From JAABYT01 sp041581935 (lineage in GTDB: Bacteria > Pseudomonadota > Gammaproteobacteria > HK1), in NCBI GenBank assembly GCA_041581935.1, contig JBFICP010000006.1:1-32854 (forward strand): a stretch of DNA of 32,854 nt. Direction: 5' to 3'. The notes beneath the pieces were generated by a model that ran no database searches, was not told the DNA's origin, and saw only the letters and a list, made by a program, of their open reading frames with translations. Made by a program: the position numbers and the translations under genes. Below, one piece after another: positions 17,462 to 25,531 of this stretch (the first letter of the stretch is position 1; the number at the start of each line of letters is the position of its first letter).

Positions 17462-19291
17462 GTGAATGGAATCCGGTATTTTTTTCTTGTCTTTTTCTTC
17501 TTCGCGTCTCCGTCCATGGCTCAGGAAATAGTGAGCTTGAGCCCCGGCGCCGTCGCCGCGCTGTTGGAAAGACCGGCGTCGGTGCGAGTCGTTCCGGGCG
17601 AAGTCATCGTCAAGTACAAGCGTGGCAGGACTCCCATGGATCCGGCGACGGTGGCGTCCATGAACTTCGCCGACGATACGCGCCGAACCTCCGGCGAGGA
17701 GGTTATCTACAGCTTGTCCGACGCCGAAATCAGTGCACGGTCGGTGCAGGACATACAGGCGGTGACCATCGCGACCGCACAAAGCATCGCAGCCATGGAC
17801 AATGTGGAATACGCGCAACCGAACTACATCCTCGAGATCGTGCGCACCCCGGACGATCCGCTCTATCCGTTGCAATGGCATTACTTCGATAATGGCAGTG
17901 GCCCCGGCCAGTCACCGGGCGGCGTGAACCTGCCGAGCACCTGGGACGTCAATCTGGGGGATCCGGGCGTGGTCATCGCCGTTATCGATACGGGTATTCT
18001 CCCCGATCATCCCGATATTACCGGTTCGACCAACCTACTGCCGGGCTTCGACCTGATCAGCAACGCCTTCACGGCCAACGACGGTGACGGTCGTGATTCG
18101 GATCCCACCGATCCCGGTGACGCCACGACCGCCGGTGAATGCTTCCCCGGCAGCCCGCCGTCGAACAGCAGCTGGCATGGTACGCACGTTGCCGGCACAA
18201 CCGGAGTCGGGCGCACGAACAACACGACGGGTGTGGCCGGTGTCAACTGGAATGTGTCCGTTCAGGCCGTTCGCGTGTTGGGAAAATGTGGTGGCACCAT
18301 TGCCGACATCAATGACGCGATTCGCTGGGCCGCCGGCCTGCCGGTACCGGGAATCGCCAGCAATCCGACACCGGCGCGCGTGATCAACATGAGTCTCGGC
18401 GGCTTCGGCGCGTGCACGAGTTCGCCCGCGACTCAGAGTGCCATAAACGATGCTCTGGCCGCGGGTACGACCGTTGTAGTCGCCGCGGGAAACAGCGCGC
18501 AGGACGCTGCGAACTTCAATCCGGCGAGCTGTGATGGCGTCATTACGGTAGCCGCGAGCGATGCGCGCGGTCATCTCGTTTCGCGCTACTCGAACTTCGG
18601 TGCCAGCGTCGAAATCATGGCGCCTGGTGGAGACGTGCAGCGAGACGATGATGGTGACGGAAACCCGGATGGCGTGCTCAGCATGGTCGATGGCGGATAT
18701 GCGTTTTTCAACGGCACCTCCATGGCTGCGCCCCACGTGGCGGGAGTCGCCGCGCTGTTGCTCGCGCGCGAGCCCGCGCTGACACCGGCCGAGGTGAGCG
18801 ATCGGCTGCAGGCCGGTGCCGTCGCACGAAATGTAACTCAGTGCCCGCGAGCCTGCGGCGCCGGATTGCTGAGTGCGGCCGTGGCCACGGGTGGCGCACC
18901 GCCGGCGCCACGAATCGATCTCGCGGCGCCGGTGATCTCCCTCGAAGTCGGCGAATCCGACTTCGTCGTGGCGACGGTGACCCAAAGCGGCTCACCGCTT
19001 CCAGGCATTGGCGTCGATTTCACCTCGGATAACACCGCAGTCGCGACCATCGCACCGGCATCGGCGCAAACCGACGCATCGGGCACGGCGCAGGCAACGG
19101 TTGTCGGGGTCGCCGCGGGCACCACCTCGGTGCGCGCCTCAACCGCCGGGGCCACCGACGCGAGCACCGTGCAGGTCAGCGAGCCGACAGCGGTCCCGGA
19201 CCTGACACCGTTGGGCCTGCTGGCCGTGGCGATGGCGATCGTGATGCTGGTTCACTTCGGTAGCCGCAGCAGGAGAACACGTGAGCACTGA
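17462..19291 (+). CDS. Secreted S8 subtilisin-like serine protease with exosortase-type C-terminal sorting signal
   Basis: A 609-residue preproprotease. Parts in order: Sec signal peptide 1-20 (phenylalanine-rich core, cleavage near SMA-Q); an inhibitor I9-like prodomain at about 43-128, starting EVIVKYKRG and ending VEYAQPNYILEIVR; a catalytic domain with D176 (AVIDTG), H239 (WHGTHVAG), oxyanion N344 (AAGNS) and S420 (NGTSMAAPHVAG); a calcium-loop-like DDDGDGNPDG (396-405); a bacterial Ig-like domain at about 484-573; then VPDLTPLGL (578-586), a hydrophobic helix to about 598 and a basic tail RSRRTR. The last three elements form a C-terminal sorting signal. The start is GTG with GAGGAA about 6 bases before it. 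The stop overlaps the exosortase start by 11 bases, so the two are translationally linked. Confidence 0.92.
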   Translation: MNGIRYFFLVFFFFASPSMAQEIVSLSPGAVAALLERPASVRVVPGEVIVKYKRGRTPMDPATVASMNFADDTRRTSGEEVIYSLSDAEISARSVQDIQAVTIATAQSIAAMDNVEYAQPNYILEIVRTPDDPLYPLQWHYFDNGSGPGQSPGGVNLPSTWDVNLGDPGVVIAVIDTGILPDHPDITGSTNLLPGFDLISNAFTANDGDGRDSDPTDPGDATTAGECFPGSPPSNSSWHGTHVAGTTGVGRTNNTTGVAGVNWNVSVQAVRVLGKCGGTIADINDAIRWAAGLPVPGIASNPTPARVINMSLGGFGACTSSPATQSAINDALAAGTTVVVAAGNSAQDAANFNPASCDGVITVAASDARGHLVSRYSNFGASVEIMAPGGDVQRDDDGDGNPDGVLSMVDGGYAFFNGTSMAAPHVAGVAALLLAREPALTPAEVSDRLQAGAVARNVTQCPRACGAGLLSAAVATGGAPPAPRIDLAAPVISLEVGESDFVVATVTQSGSPLPGIGVDFTSDNTAVATIAPASAQTDASGTAQATVVGVAAGTTSVRASTAGATDASTVQVSEPTAVPDLTPLGLLAVAMAIVMLVHFGSRSRRTREH

Positions 19292-19838
19292 AGCGGCGCA
19301 GCCAATACCCGGGCCCGTCACCATCCGCCTGGCCATCGCCCTGGCGCTCGTGATGGGCCTGTTCGCGCTGGTGGATCAATCCCGCGTGCTCCAGGGTCTG
19401 TTTGAACCGTGGAATCTCGCGCTCGCGCGCGCGACCGAAATGCTGCTCGAGCTCATGGACGTGCCGGTGGATCGGCGCACAACGGTGCTCGCACATCCCG
19501 GCGGCTTCAGCTATCGCATCGATTACGTGTGCTCGGGCTTCCGGCCGGTGACCCTGATAGCCGTGACGCTGTTGACGGTGCCGGCCACGTGGCTGTCGCG
19601 CGTTGTTGGCTTCGGCGTAGCTGTCGGCGCAGTGGCGGCGTTGAACCTTTTCAGGCTCGTGCATCTCTACACTACAGGCGTCGCCGACGAGAGTGCGTTC
19701 ATTATGGCCCATCGCGTCACCTGGAATATCATTGCCATCCTGGCGGTCGTCGGATTTCTGGCCATATGGCTCTACCTCACCAGGCGACCGGCGAGGCGGG
19801 AGTCAATTCACCTCAGTGAATGTCATGGGAATTCGTAG
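19281..19838 (+). CDS. Small exosortase (XrtH-like), dedicated to the adjacent protease
   Basis: A 185-residue multi-pass membrane protein of the exosortase/archaeosortase superfamily. The catalytic triad is recognisable: Cys84 in IDYVCSGFRP, Arg125 in LNLFRLVHLY and His144 in FIMAHRVTWN. Hydrophobic helices lie near 15-31, 87-105, 107-128 and 146-167. Size and layout fit exosortase H (about 170-190 residues), lacking the large EpsI-type extension. Exosortases cleave C-terminal sorting signals and move proteins toward the outer surface. The GTG start has AGGAG 5 bases upstream and lies inside the protease gene; the 3' end overlaps the next gene by 14 bases. The only substrate visible here is the upstream subtilase, whose VPDLTPLGL signal deviates from the IPTLxxWG signal usually paired with XrtH. 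Confidence 0.85.
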   Translation: MSTEAAQPIPGPVTIRLAIALALVMGLFALVDQSRVLQGLFEPWNLALARATEMLLELMDVPVDRRTTVLAHPGGFSYRIDYVCSGFRPVTLIAVTLLTVPATWLSRVVGFGVAVGAVAALNLFRLVHLYTTGVADESAFIMAHRVTWNIIAILAVVGFLAIWLYLTRRPARRESIHLSECHGNS

Positions 19839-20508
19839 TCGAACAAGCCTCATGTCACGGTGGGCCGGCGTTGCTCTGCTAACGGGGTGCCTGGTGACCT
19901 CCGTCGAGGCCCAAGTTGAGATTGCAGTGCAATCGGCTGTTCTTGAAATCATCGTCAAGTTCTCCGACGCGAGCGAAGCCGGTCGCCTTGTCAATCGCTA
20001 CATCGACAAGAATTTTCAGGACCTCGGTGAGCTTGCCGAGATCGCGGACCAGCTGCATGCGTCAACGGGATTCGTGCTCACGCCCGAACGGGTTACATCG
20101 GGAAGAGAGCTGGTCGTCGGAATTCCGGAGCGGCCGCTTCTGGAGAAAGTCAGGGCGGCCGTCATTGAGCGAGCCGAGGTATCCGCGGCCGAGATCGTCA
20201 CCATCCAGACCAAGAACCCGCGTCTCACCCAAGCTCAGTTGCTGGTGAGCTTTCGTCAACTCACCGACGAAGCGGAGTTACTGAAAAATGCCTTCGGTGA
20301 AGACACATATGACGAACGTGTCCGGGCGCTCGCGGCCGAGCTCTGCGCGCCGAGCGGTGTTCCGGTTCACGGCGATTCCGAATCGGGGGACGTGCTCGCC
20401 GTCATCGTCAACCGCTTCGATCTGCTCGAGACGATTGTCGCGCAGTTGAAAAGCCTCGACTACGTCGACTACGCACAGCCCAACGCGACCGTTCAAATCG
20501 TAAGATAA
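19825..20508 (+). CDS. Exported protein resembling two tandem subtilisin prodomains (putative protease chaperone/inhibitor)
   Basis: A 227-residue exported protein of no family I can name. The N-terminus is a signal sequence; LTGC (19-22) fits a lipobox, while VEA-Q (28-30) would fit ordinary signal peptidase, so lipidation is uncertain. The mature part seems built of two related halves: about 38-128 (LEIIVKFSD ... ELVVGIPERPLLEKVRA) and about 135-227 (AQLLVSFRQ ... LAVIVNRFDLLETIVAQL). It ends in YVDYAQPNATVQIVR, closely parallel to NVEYAQPNYILEIVR at the end of the neighbouring subtilase prodomain; the opening strand IIVKF likewise parallels VIVKY. I infer a stand-alone I9-like prodomain pair that could fold or inhibit the protease in trans. 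It overlaps the exosortase gene; ATG 19852 is an alternative start. Confidence 0.75.
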   Translation: MGIRSRTSLMSRWAGVALLTGCLVTSVEAQVEIAVQSAVLEIIVKFSDASEAGRLVNRYIDKNFQDLGELAEIADQLHASTGFVLTPERVTSGRELVVGIPERPLLEKVRAAVIERAEVSAAEIVTIQTKNPRLTQAQLLVSFRQLTDEAELLKNAFGEDTYDERVRALAAELCAPSGVPVHGDSESGDVLAVIVNRFDLLETIVAQLKSLDYVDYAQPNATVQIVR

Positions 20509-20516
20509 TCGCCCGG

Positions 20517-20536
20517 CGCCCGATCAGGAACGGGCG
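20517..20536. terminator. Possible bidirectional terminator between convergent genes
   Basis: CGCCCG and CGGGCG separated by 8 bases, located where the prodomain-like gene and the LLM gene converge; another CGCCCG at 20510-20515 could pair alternatively. GC-rich stem, no T-run. Confidence 0.25.
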
Positions 20537-21453
20537 AGCAGCGGTCGCACTTCCTCGGCAAAACGCTCCATGGTATCGAGCGCCGTCGCGAGGCTCTCGG
20601 GCACGAAATCGAACACCAAATGGCTGGCGCCGACCTCGCGATATCGCTCGATGGCCGCGACGATGTCGGTGACGCGTCCCTGGGTTGGTGGTTCATCGGG
20701 ACCCGGTGCAGAGTCCTGGAAAATCAGCGGGAGCTTGACCGCAATCTCCAGACTCTCGGGTGCGCGGGCGACCTGCTCGAGATAGCGATTGAGTTCGACC
20801 CTGGCTTCCCGCAGGTACTCGAAGGACGGACGTACCGGGTGCCACGCGTGGGCGATGCGCGCCGCGCGTTTCATCGCCGCTTTGCTGCCACCGGCCACCC
20901 AGATTGGCGGATGCGGTTGCTGATACGGTTTCGGTGCAAAGTATGCGTTGTCGACATTATAGTAGCGGCCTTCGAAGCTGACGGGATCGTCGCGCCATAG
21001 CGCCTGCATGAGATTCATCGCTTCGTCGGTGCGCGCTCCACGGTTGCCGAAATCCTGTCCGAGCACCTCAAACTCCTCTTCGAACCAGCCGACTCCGATG
21101 CCGAATATGAAGCGCCCGCCGCTCAGCTGATCAACCTCGGCCGCCTGCTTGGCGAGCTCGATGGGGTTATGCATCGGCACGATGACGACGCTCGTCCCGA
21201 GCGTAATCTTGCTCGTCAGGCCGGCAAGAAACCCGAGTACGGTGAACGGCTCCCAGTAGCGTTCCTTCCAATGCTCGGGATGCTTGCGGCCGGGAATGAG
21301 CACATAGCCGGATTTGACCTGGGGCGGAAGAATGACGTGAGCGCTACACCATAGAGAATCAATCTCCAGCGCTTCGGCGCGCTCGGCGAGTCGCGCGAAT
21401 CCCTCGGGAGTCGCCTCGTTGCCGCGCACGATTAGCGAGAAGCCGAATTGCAT
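20524..21453 (-). CDS. LLM class F420-dependent oxidoreductase
   Basis: A 309-residue luciferase-like monooxygenase (LLM) fold protein. Visible family features are the N-terminal barrel strand MQFGFSLIV, the helix ending in ALEIDSLW, the strand-loop KITLGTSVVI (82-91), the phosphate/cofactor loop SGGRFIFGIGVGW (111-123) and PYQQPHPPIWVAGGS. This pattern is the TIGR03619-like branch whose members use F420 rather than FMN. The substrate is unknown. The ATG at 21453 has GGAG 8 bases upstream; upstream codons to 21501 do not look like LLM sequence. It lies 20 bases downstream of another LLM gene on the same strand, so the two probably share a transcript with the PPOX gene. Confidence 0.88.
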   Translation of the reverse strand: MQFGFSLIVRGNEATPEGFARLAERAEALEIDSLWCSAHVILPPQVKSGYVLIPGRKHPEHWKERYWEPFTVLGFLAGLTSKITLGTSVVIVPMHNPIELAKQAAEVDQLSGGRFIFGIGVGWFEEEFEVLGQDFGNRGARTDEAMNLMQALWRDDPVSFEGRYYNVDNAYFAPKPYQQPHPPIWVAGGSKAAMKRAARIAHAWHPVRPSFEYLREARVELNRYLEQVARAPESLEIAVKLPLIFQDSAPGPDEPPTQGRVTDIVAAIERYREVGASHLVFDFVPESLATALDTMERFAEEVRPLLARS

Positions 21454-21473
21454 CTTAGTGCTCCTACTTCGGA

Positions 21474-22265
21474 TCAGCCGCGATTCATCTGGTCGCGCCA
21501 TGCGAGCCAGTCCCTTACCGGTTCGAAATCGTAATCGGGGCCGTCGACACCCATGTGTATCTCGTCTACGCCGGCCGCATGTATGTCATCGGCCATATCG
21601 ATGAGCGACTTGTCGACACCAATGGATCGCTCGATGGCTCCGGGTTCTCGTCCGAGCTTTCTGCACCACTCGTCCAGTACTCCATTTTTGTGAGCAACTG
21701 TCTGCGCGGGGCTGTGAGTAGGGGTCTTTCTCGCGAATCCGTGCCAGATGTCCGCGTACTGGGCGACGATGCGTAGAGTAAGCTTTTCACCCCCGCCACC
21801 GATGAGAATCGGAAGCGGACCCACCGAAGGCGGATTGAGCTTCTCGAGCCGCTGCTTGATTCGGGGCATGGCGGCGTCAAGTGCCTTCAAGCGACCCACC
21901 GTCGTGCCGAAATCGTAGCCGTACTCCTTGTAATCCCGCTCAAACCAGCCGGAACCGATGCCGAGAATCGTCCGTCCGCCCGAAATGTGATCCACCGTAC
22001 GCGCCATATCGGCCAGCAGCTCGGGATTGCGATAGCTGTTGCACGTCACCAATGGTCCGATGCGAACCCGTTCGGTGACCTCGGCAATAGCCGCGAGCAA
22101 CGTCCAGCACTCGAAATGCTTGCCATTGGGATCGCCCATCAGAGGGTAAAAGTGATCCCACGTATAAACCACGTCCACGCCGAGGTCCTCGGCCTCGGCC
22201 GCCGCGCGGCGAATGTCCGCGTATTCCGCGTGCTCCGGGTAAATCGAAACTGCCACTCGAACCAT
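21474..22265 (-). CDS. LLM class F420-dependent oxidoreductase
   Basis: A 263-residue, short LLM-fold protein, with VVYTWDHFYPL (32-42, the cofactor-side Asp-His pair), VRIGPLVTCNSYRNP (67-81, including the cis-peptide region after the third strand), SGGRTILGIGSGWFERDY (95-112) and PLPILIGGGGEK. It belongs to the compact TIGR03560-like class common in mycobacteria and other F420 producers. It is expected to transfer hydride to or from F420; no substrate can be assigned. GGGAG lies 9 bases upstream of the ATG. It sits 5 bases after the end of the PPOX-type F420 gene and 20 bases before the next LLM gene, a likely three-gene operon. Confidence 0.88.
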   Translation of the reverse strand: MVRVAVSIYPEHAEYADIRRAAAEAEDLGVDVVYTWDHFYPLMGDPNGKHFECWTLLAAIAEVTERVRIGPLVTCNSYRNPELLADMARTVDHISGGRTILGIGSGWFERDYKEYGYDFGTTVGRLKALDAAMPRIKQRLEKLNPPSVGPLPILIGGGGEKLTLRIVAQYADIWHGFARKTPTHSPAQTVAHKNGVLDEWCRKLGREPGAIERSIGVDKSLIDMADDIHAAGVDEIHMGVDGPDYDFEPVRDWLAWRDQMNRG

Positions 22266-22270
22266 GAAAA

Positions 22271-22708
22271 TTACTCCCTGTCCGGAACTTGCAGGTTGCC
22301 CCAGCCGGTGGCACGTTCGATGCGTATCGCCACCACCGGGAGCGCCTCGATTCGCATTCCGGCGAGCTGGCGGTAGCGGGCTCTCAGGCTCGCCTGTGCC
22401 CGATCGTGCTCGTCGCCCGAATCCAGCACCTCAGCGCGGCCCTGAACCATGACCCACCCGAGCCGGCTCCAATCTTCCTCGTAACGATCGACGACCAGCG
22501 CGACGAAAGGATTCTCCCGCATGTTGGAGATGCGCTTGAGCGACGCACCCGATCTTCTTTTCGGCTTCTCATCGATCGTGAAGTACACCGTGTTTCCGTC
22601 CACCACGTAGCAGATCGGTATTACATGGGGATGTCCGCCGGCGTCGGCGGTCGCCAGCCGCGCAACGCGTTGCCCGGCTAGAAACCTCCGCTGATCATCC
22701 GTTAGCAT
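22271..22708 (-). CDS. PPOX-fold F420-dependent enzyme, Rv0121 family
   Basis: A 145-residue split beta-barrel (flavin/deazaflavin oxidoreductase B) protein. The beginning FLAGQRVARLATADAGGHPHVIPI (9-32), the strand VVDGNTVYFTIDEKPKR (35-51) and LVVDRYEEDWSRLGWVMVQG (71-90) match the TIGR03668 'Rv0121' pattern (KPKR, then D-x-Y-x-x-D-W-x-R-L). Members bind F420, not FMN, and reduce unknown substrates. The chosen ATG 22708 gives the exact family start; an in-frame extension to 22792 overlaps the divergent LLM gene and is unlikely. It is first in a probable operon with two LLM genes and shares a 40-base divergent control region with the LLM gene at 22749. Confidence 0.87.
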   Translation of the reverse strand: MLTDDQRRFLAGQRVARLATADAGGHPHVIPICYVVDGNTVYFTIDEKPKRRSGASLKRISNMRENPFVALVVDRYEEDWSRLGWVMVQGRAEVLDSGDEHDRAQASLRARYRQLAGMRIEALPVVAIRIERATGWGNLQVPDRE

Positions 22709-22748
22709 GGGCTCGACGCGAGATTCATCGAAACACACGGATACTATC

Positions 22749-23705
22749 ATGGACATCGGACTGACAATCCCCACCCGCGGGCCACTGGCCACTCCGGAAA
22801 GCGTCGAGGCATTCGCCCGGCATGCACAAGACCTCGGCTTCGCACATCTGGCGGTGCCCGATCATGTGGTGGTGCCACGAAGCATCGCCTCTCGCTATCC
22901 CTATTCCGCATCCGGCGAGTTTCCCGGCGCCGTATCGGGAGCGTGTTTCGACCAGTTCACCTTGCTCGCATTCGTCGCCGCCATCAATACGACCGCGCGT
23001 CTGCTCACTTCGGTAACCGTCATACCTCATCGGGGCGCGGTGCACACGGCAAAAATTGTATCGACCATCGACGTGCTTTCGGGCGGTCGCATGATCCTCG
23101 GTGTCGGAGCCGGTTGGATGAAGGAGGAGTTCGAGGCACTCGGTGCGCCGCCGTTCGATGAACGCGGTCGCGTCACCGATGAGTATCTACAGGCTTTCAA
23201 ATCACTGTGGACCGAGGACGATCCTCGTTTCGAGGGAAAACACGTACGGTTTGCGAATATCAGTTTTCTGCCGAAGCCCCTGCAGCAGCCGCACCCGCCG
23301 ATCTGGGTGGGCGGTGAAAGCCCCGCCGCGCTTCGCCGTACGGCACGCTACGGCGATACGTGGTTCCCTATCGGCAATAATCCTCGGCATCCTCTTGATA
23401 CCGTGGCGCGCTTTGCCGAGGGCCTGGAGCACATGCGCAGCGTCGCCGAGCGTCACAACCGGGACCCGCAAAGCATTGGCGTGGCGTTCTTTGCCAATTG
23501 GTTCGACGAGACGAAGACCATTTCCACGGGCGACGCAGAGCGCCTGCTGCTGACCGGCAGCGCCGAGCAGATCGCGCAAGACATGCGCGCGCTCGAAGAG
23601 CTGGGGGTCGGCGATCTGGTTCTGAACTTCCAGCGCGATACCCTGGAGCAGTCCTTGAACAGCATGACGCATTTCACCGAAACAATCCGGCCGCTCGCAG
23701 ACTGA
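22749..23705 (+). CDS. LLM class F420-dependent oxidoreductase (TIGR03619-like)
   Basis: A 318-residue LLM-fold protein. Signature elements are MDIGLTIPTRG at the N-terminus, HLAVPDHVVVP (33-43), LLTSVTVIPHRGAVHTAKIVSTIDVLSGGR with the loop SGGRMILGVGAGWMKEEFEALG (111-132), and PLQQPHPPIWVGGESPAALRR. These match the TIGR03619 F420-dependent subfamily. Substrate unknown. The ATG at 22749 follows a weak CGGA; the open frame begins 14 codons earlier but that part overlaps the start of the divergent PPOX gene. Transcribed toward cofD, with which it converges across a 99-base gap. Confidence 0.88.
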   Translation: MDIGLTIPTRGPLATPESVEAFARHAQDLGFAHLAVPDHVVVPRSIASRYPYSASGEFPGAVSGACFDQFTLLAFVAAINTTARLLTSVTVIPHRGAVHTAKIVSTIDVLSGGRMILGVGAGWMKEEFEALGAPPFDERGRVTDEYLQAFKSLWTEDDPRFEGKHVRFANISFLPKPLQQPHPPIWVGGESPAALRRTARYGDTWFPIGNNPRHPLDTVARFAEGLEHMRSVAERHNRDPQSIGVAFFANWFDETKTISTGDAERLLLTGSAEQIAQDMRALEELGVGDLVLNFQRDTLEQSLNSMTHFTETIRPLAD

Positions 23706-23804
23706 GCTCATGGCCATCGCCCGAAAAGGTCGGTAGAAACGGGCGGCGCTGTCGGCCTGTCTCGACCGGCTCCGCGCTTATTTCTTCACCGACCGTTTCG
23801 CCTC

Positions 23805-24755
23805 TCAGCGCACCTTTTCGGCAACGCTATGGGCGAAGTCGAGGACTTCGCGGGCCAGCGTCGTCTTGTCCTCATCGCTGCGCATGAGTATGCGCGTGTG
23901 CAGGCAGGGAAGATCGGTGACCGCGCCTTCGTCGCTCGTATCGAGCACGAAGCCGGTCAGCAGATCCTCGTAGTGCTCGGCCACGGCGCGCGCGCTGCGG
24001 GGAATGCCGAGCTCACCCATCATTTTTGCCGTCGGTCCCTTGACCGCCTCGTCACCGATAATGGGAGATACGGCCACAACCGGCTTGCCGCAACCGGCAA
24101 TTGCACCTCGCAATCCCGGCACCGCGAGGATGGGATCGATGCTGATAAAGGGATTCGACGGGCAGATGATCACCGCCTCGAGATCCTCTGCGAGCAGCGC
24201 CTCCCACAGCGCCAGCGACGGATGTGCGTCGCCGGCACCGTGAAAACTGAAGCCGCTGACCCGCGGCTCGCAACGATGCTGCACGAAGTAGCGCTGAAAG
24301 GGCAGAATGCCGTCGTCGGTGTGCACCATGGTCCGCACGGGCTCGTCGGACATCGGCACGACCCGTGCGCGAACGCCGAGCCTCGAACGAAAATCGTCGC
24401 TGACAGCGCTCAGGCTCTCACCCTGTGCCAGGCGCCGAGTGCGTTCGAGATGGGTCGCGAGATCCGCGTCACCGAGACGAAACCATGTCTCGCCGCCGAG
24501 CGATCGCAGCGCCTGCATGAAGGTCCACGTATCTTCGGCGCGCCCCCAGCCGGTTTGCGGATTCACGATGCCCGCGAGTGTGTAAAGAACGGTATCCAGG
24601 TCCGGCGAAATACTGAGTCCGAGATGCTCGAAGTCGTCCCCGGTATTGCATGCCACCATCAGGCTGTCCGCCGGCAGGATCCGATACAGCCCGAGGGCGA
24701 GCTTCGCGCCGCCGATTCCGCCGGATATGGCAATGACCCGTGTGGTGCCGATCAC
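23805..24755 (-). CDS. cofD: 2-phospho-L-lactate transferase CofD/FbiA
   Basis: A 316-residue enzyme that transfers the phospho-lactyl (or equivalent) moiety from the CofC-made guanylylated donor to Fo, giving F420-0. It starts with the glycine-rich VIAISGGIGGAKLALGL (7-23) and contains VACNTGDDFEHLGL, SPDLDTVLYTLAG, GWGRAEDTW, VIICPSNPFISIDPIL and VSPIIGDEAVKGPTAKM, all diagnostic CofD blocks. GTG 24755 is preferred because it overlaps the cofE stop as GTGA, the hallmark of coupled translation; the frame stays open to 25019 but that stretch is antisense-like cofE sequence. Third gene of fbiC-cofE-cofD. Whether the donor is 2-phospholactate, phosphoenolpyruvate or 3-phosphoglycerate cannot be read from the motifs. 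Confidence 0.96.
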   Translation of the reverse strand: MIGTTRVIAISGGIGGAKLALGLYRILPADSLMVACNTGDDFEHLGLSISPDLDTVLYTLAGIVNPQTGWGRAEDTWTFMQALRSLGGETWFRLGDADLATHLERTRRLAQGESLSAVSDDFRSRLGVRARVVPMSDEPVRTMVHTDDGILPFQRYFVQHRCEPRVSGFSFHGAGDAHPSLALWEALLAEDLEAVIICPSNPFISIDPILAVPGLRGAIAGCGKPVVAVSPIIGDEAVKGPTAKMMGELGIPRSARAVAEHYEDLLTGFVLDTSDEGAVTDLPCLHTRILMRSDEDKTTLAREVLDFAHSVAEKVR

Positions 24756-25531
24756 CGGAAGAGATCCTGGTCCCGGTCTCGAATCAGAGCCTCGGCCGGC
24801 GACGGCGCTTCGCGCCAGACGAGGCCCCTGATGAGCACCGCCGGCTGACCCTCGTCGGCTTCTCCCATGACCAGCTGAGCGGCCGAGGCGAGCGCATCTC
24901 CGACGCCGACCTGGGTGACTTCGAGCGCGCGGCCCTCGCGATCGATTCGACCGCGCAGATCCTGCAGCGCGGGCGCTCCAGCGACGCCGATGGCCAGACC
25001 GATCACTCCATTTCGCCACGCGCGTCCGACGCTGTCGCTGACGATCACCGCGAGCTGTGCGCCGAAGCGCGCCGCCAGCGCGCTGCGCAGCGCCACACTG
25101 CTTGCCTGGGCATTTTCGGGAAGCAGCAGCACGCGCGCGCGGCCATCGTCGTCGGGCGGCACGTTGGAAAAATCGACGCCGGCGTTGGCCATGACCACGC
25201 CTGAGCGATGCTCGCAGATGATCAGCCCGGGGCGGAAGCGCACCACGTCGCGGGATTCCGACAGGATAATCTCAACCAGCGCTGCGTCCTTGCCGGTAGC
25301 CCGCGCAAGCTCGCGGGCTCTCGGTGACGGCATCACGTCCGTTACGACCCGATAACGATTTTCCGCCTTGGAGATGATCTTATGGGTCACGACGAGCACG
25401 TCCCCGTCACGCGGCTCAAGCCCGGCCTCGAGCATGGCGTCGGCGAGAACTGCGGCGATGTCGTCGCCAGGGCGAATCGCCGGAATTCCCGGAATTGCCG
25501 TCAGGGTGACGGACCCGCCATCGGCAGACAT
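24752..25531 (-). CDS. cofE: Coenzyme F420-0:L-glutamate ligase CofE
   Basis: A 259-residue single-domain enzyme that adds glutamates to F420-0 with GTP. Conserved blocks are LVVTHKIISKAE (46-57), EHRSGVVMANAGVDFSN (107-123), and VSDSVGRAWRNG (164-175) followed by IGLAIGVAG. The length equals archaeal CofE; the C-terminal nitroreductase-like domain that actinobacterial FbiB uses to reduce dehydro-F420 is absent, and I see no separate gene for it in the window. The start ATG 25531 overlaps the fbiC stop (TGATG), and its stop overlaps cofD (GTGA), so all three genes are translationally coupled. Confidence 0.96.
   Translation of the reverse strand: MSADGGSVTLTAIPGIPAIRPGDDIAAVLADAMLEAGLEPRDGDVLVVTHKIISKAENRYRVVTDVMPSPRARELARATGKDAALVEIILSESRDVVRFRPGLIICEHRSGVVMANAGVDFSNVPPDDDGRARVLLLPENAQASSVALRSALAARFGAQLAVIVSDSVGRAWRNGVIGLAIGVAGAPALQDLRGRIDREGRALEVTQVGVGDALASAAQLVMGEADEGQPAVLIRGLVWREAPSPAEALIRDRDQDLFR

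Noticed and set aside
24756..25019. N-terminal extension of cofD
   Set aside because: The frame is open, but it lies over cofE codons, is Arg/Gly/Ser-rich and precedes the canonical CofD start at the GTGA overlap.
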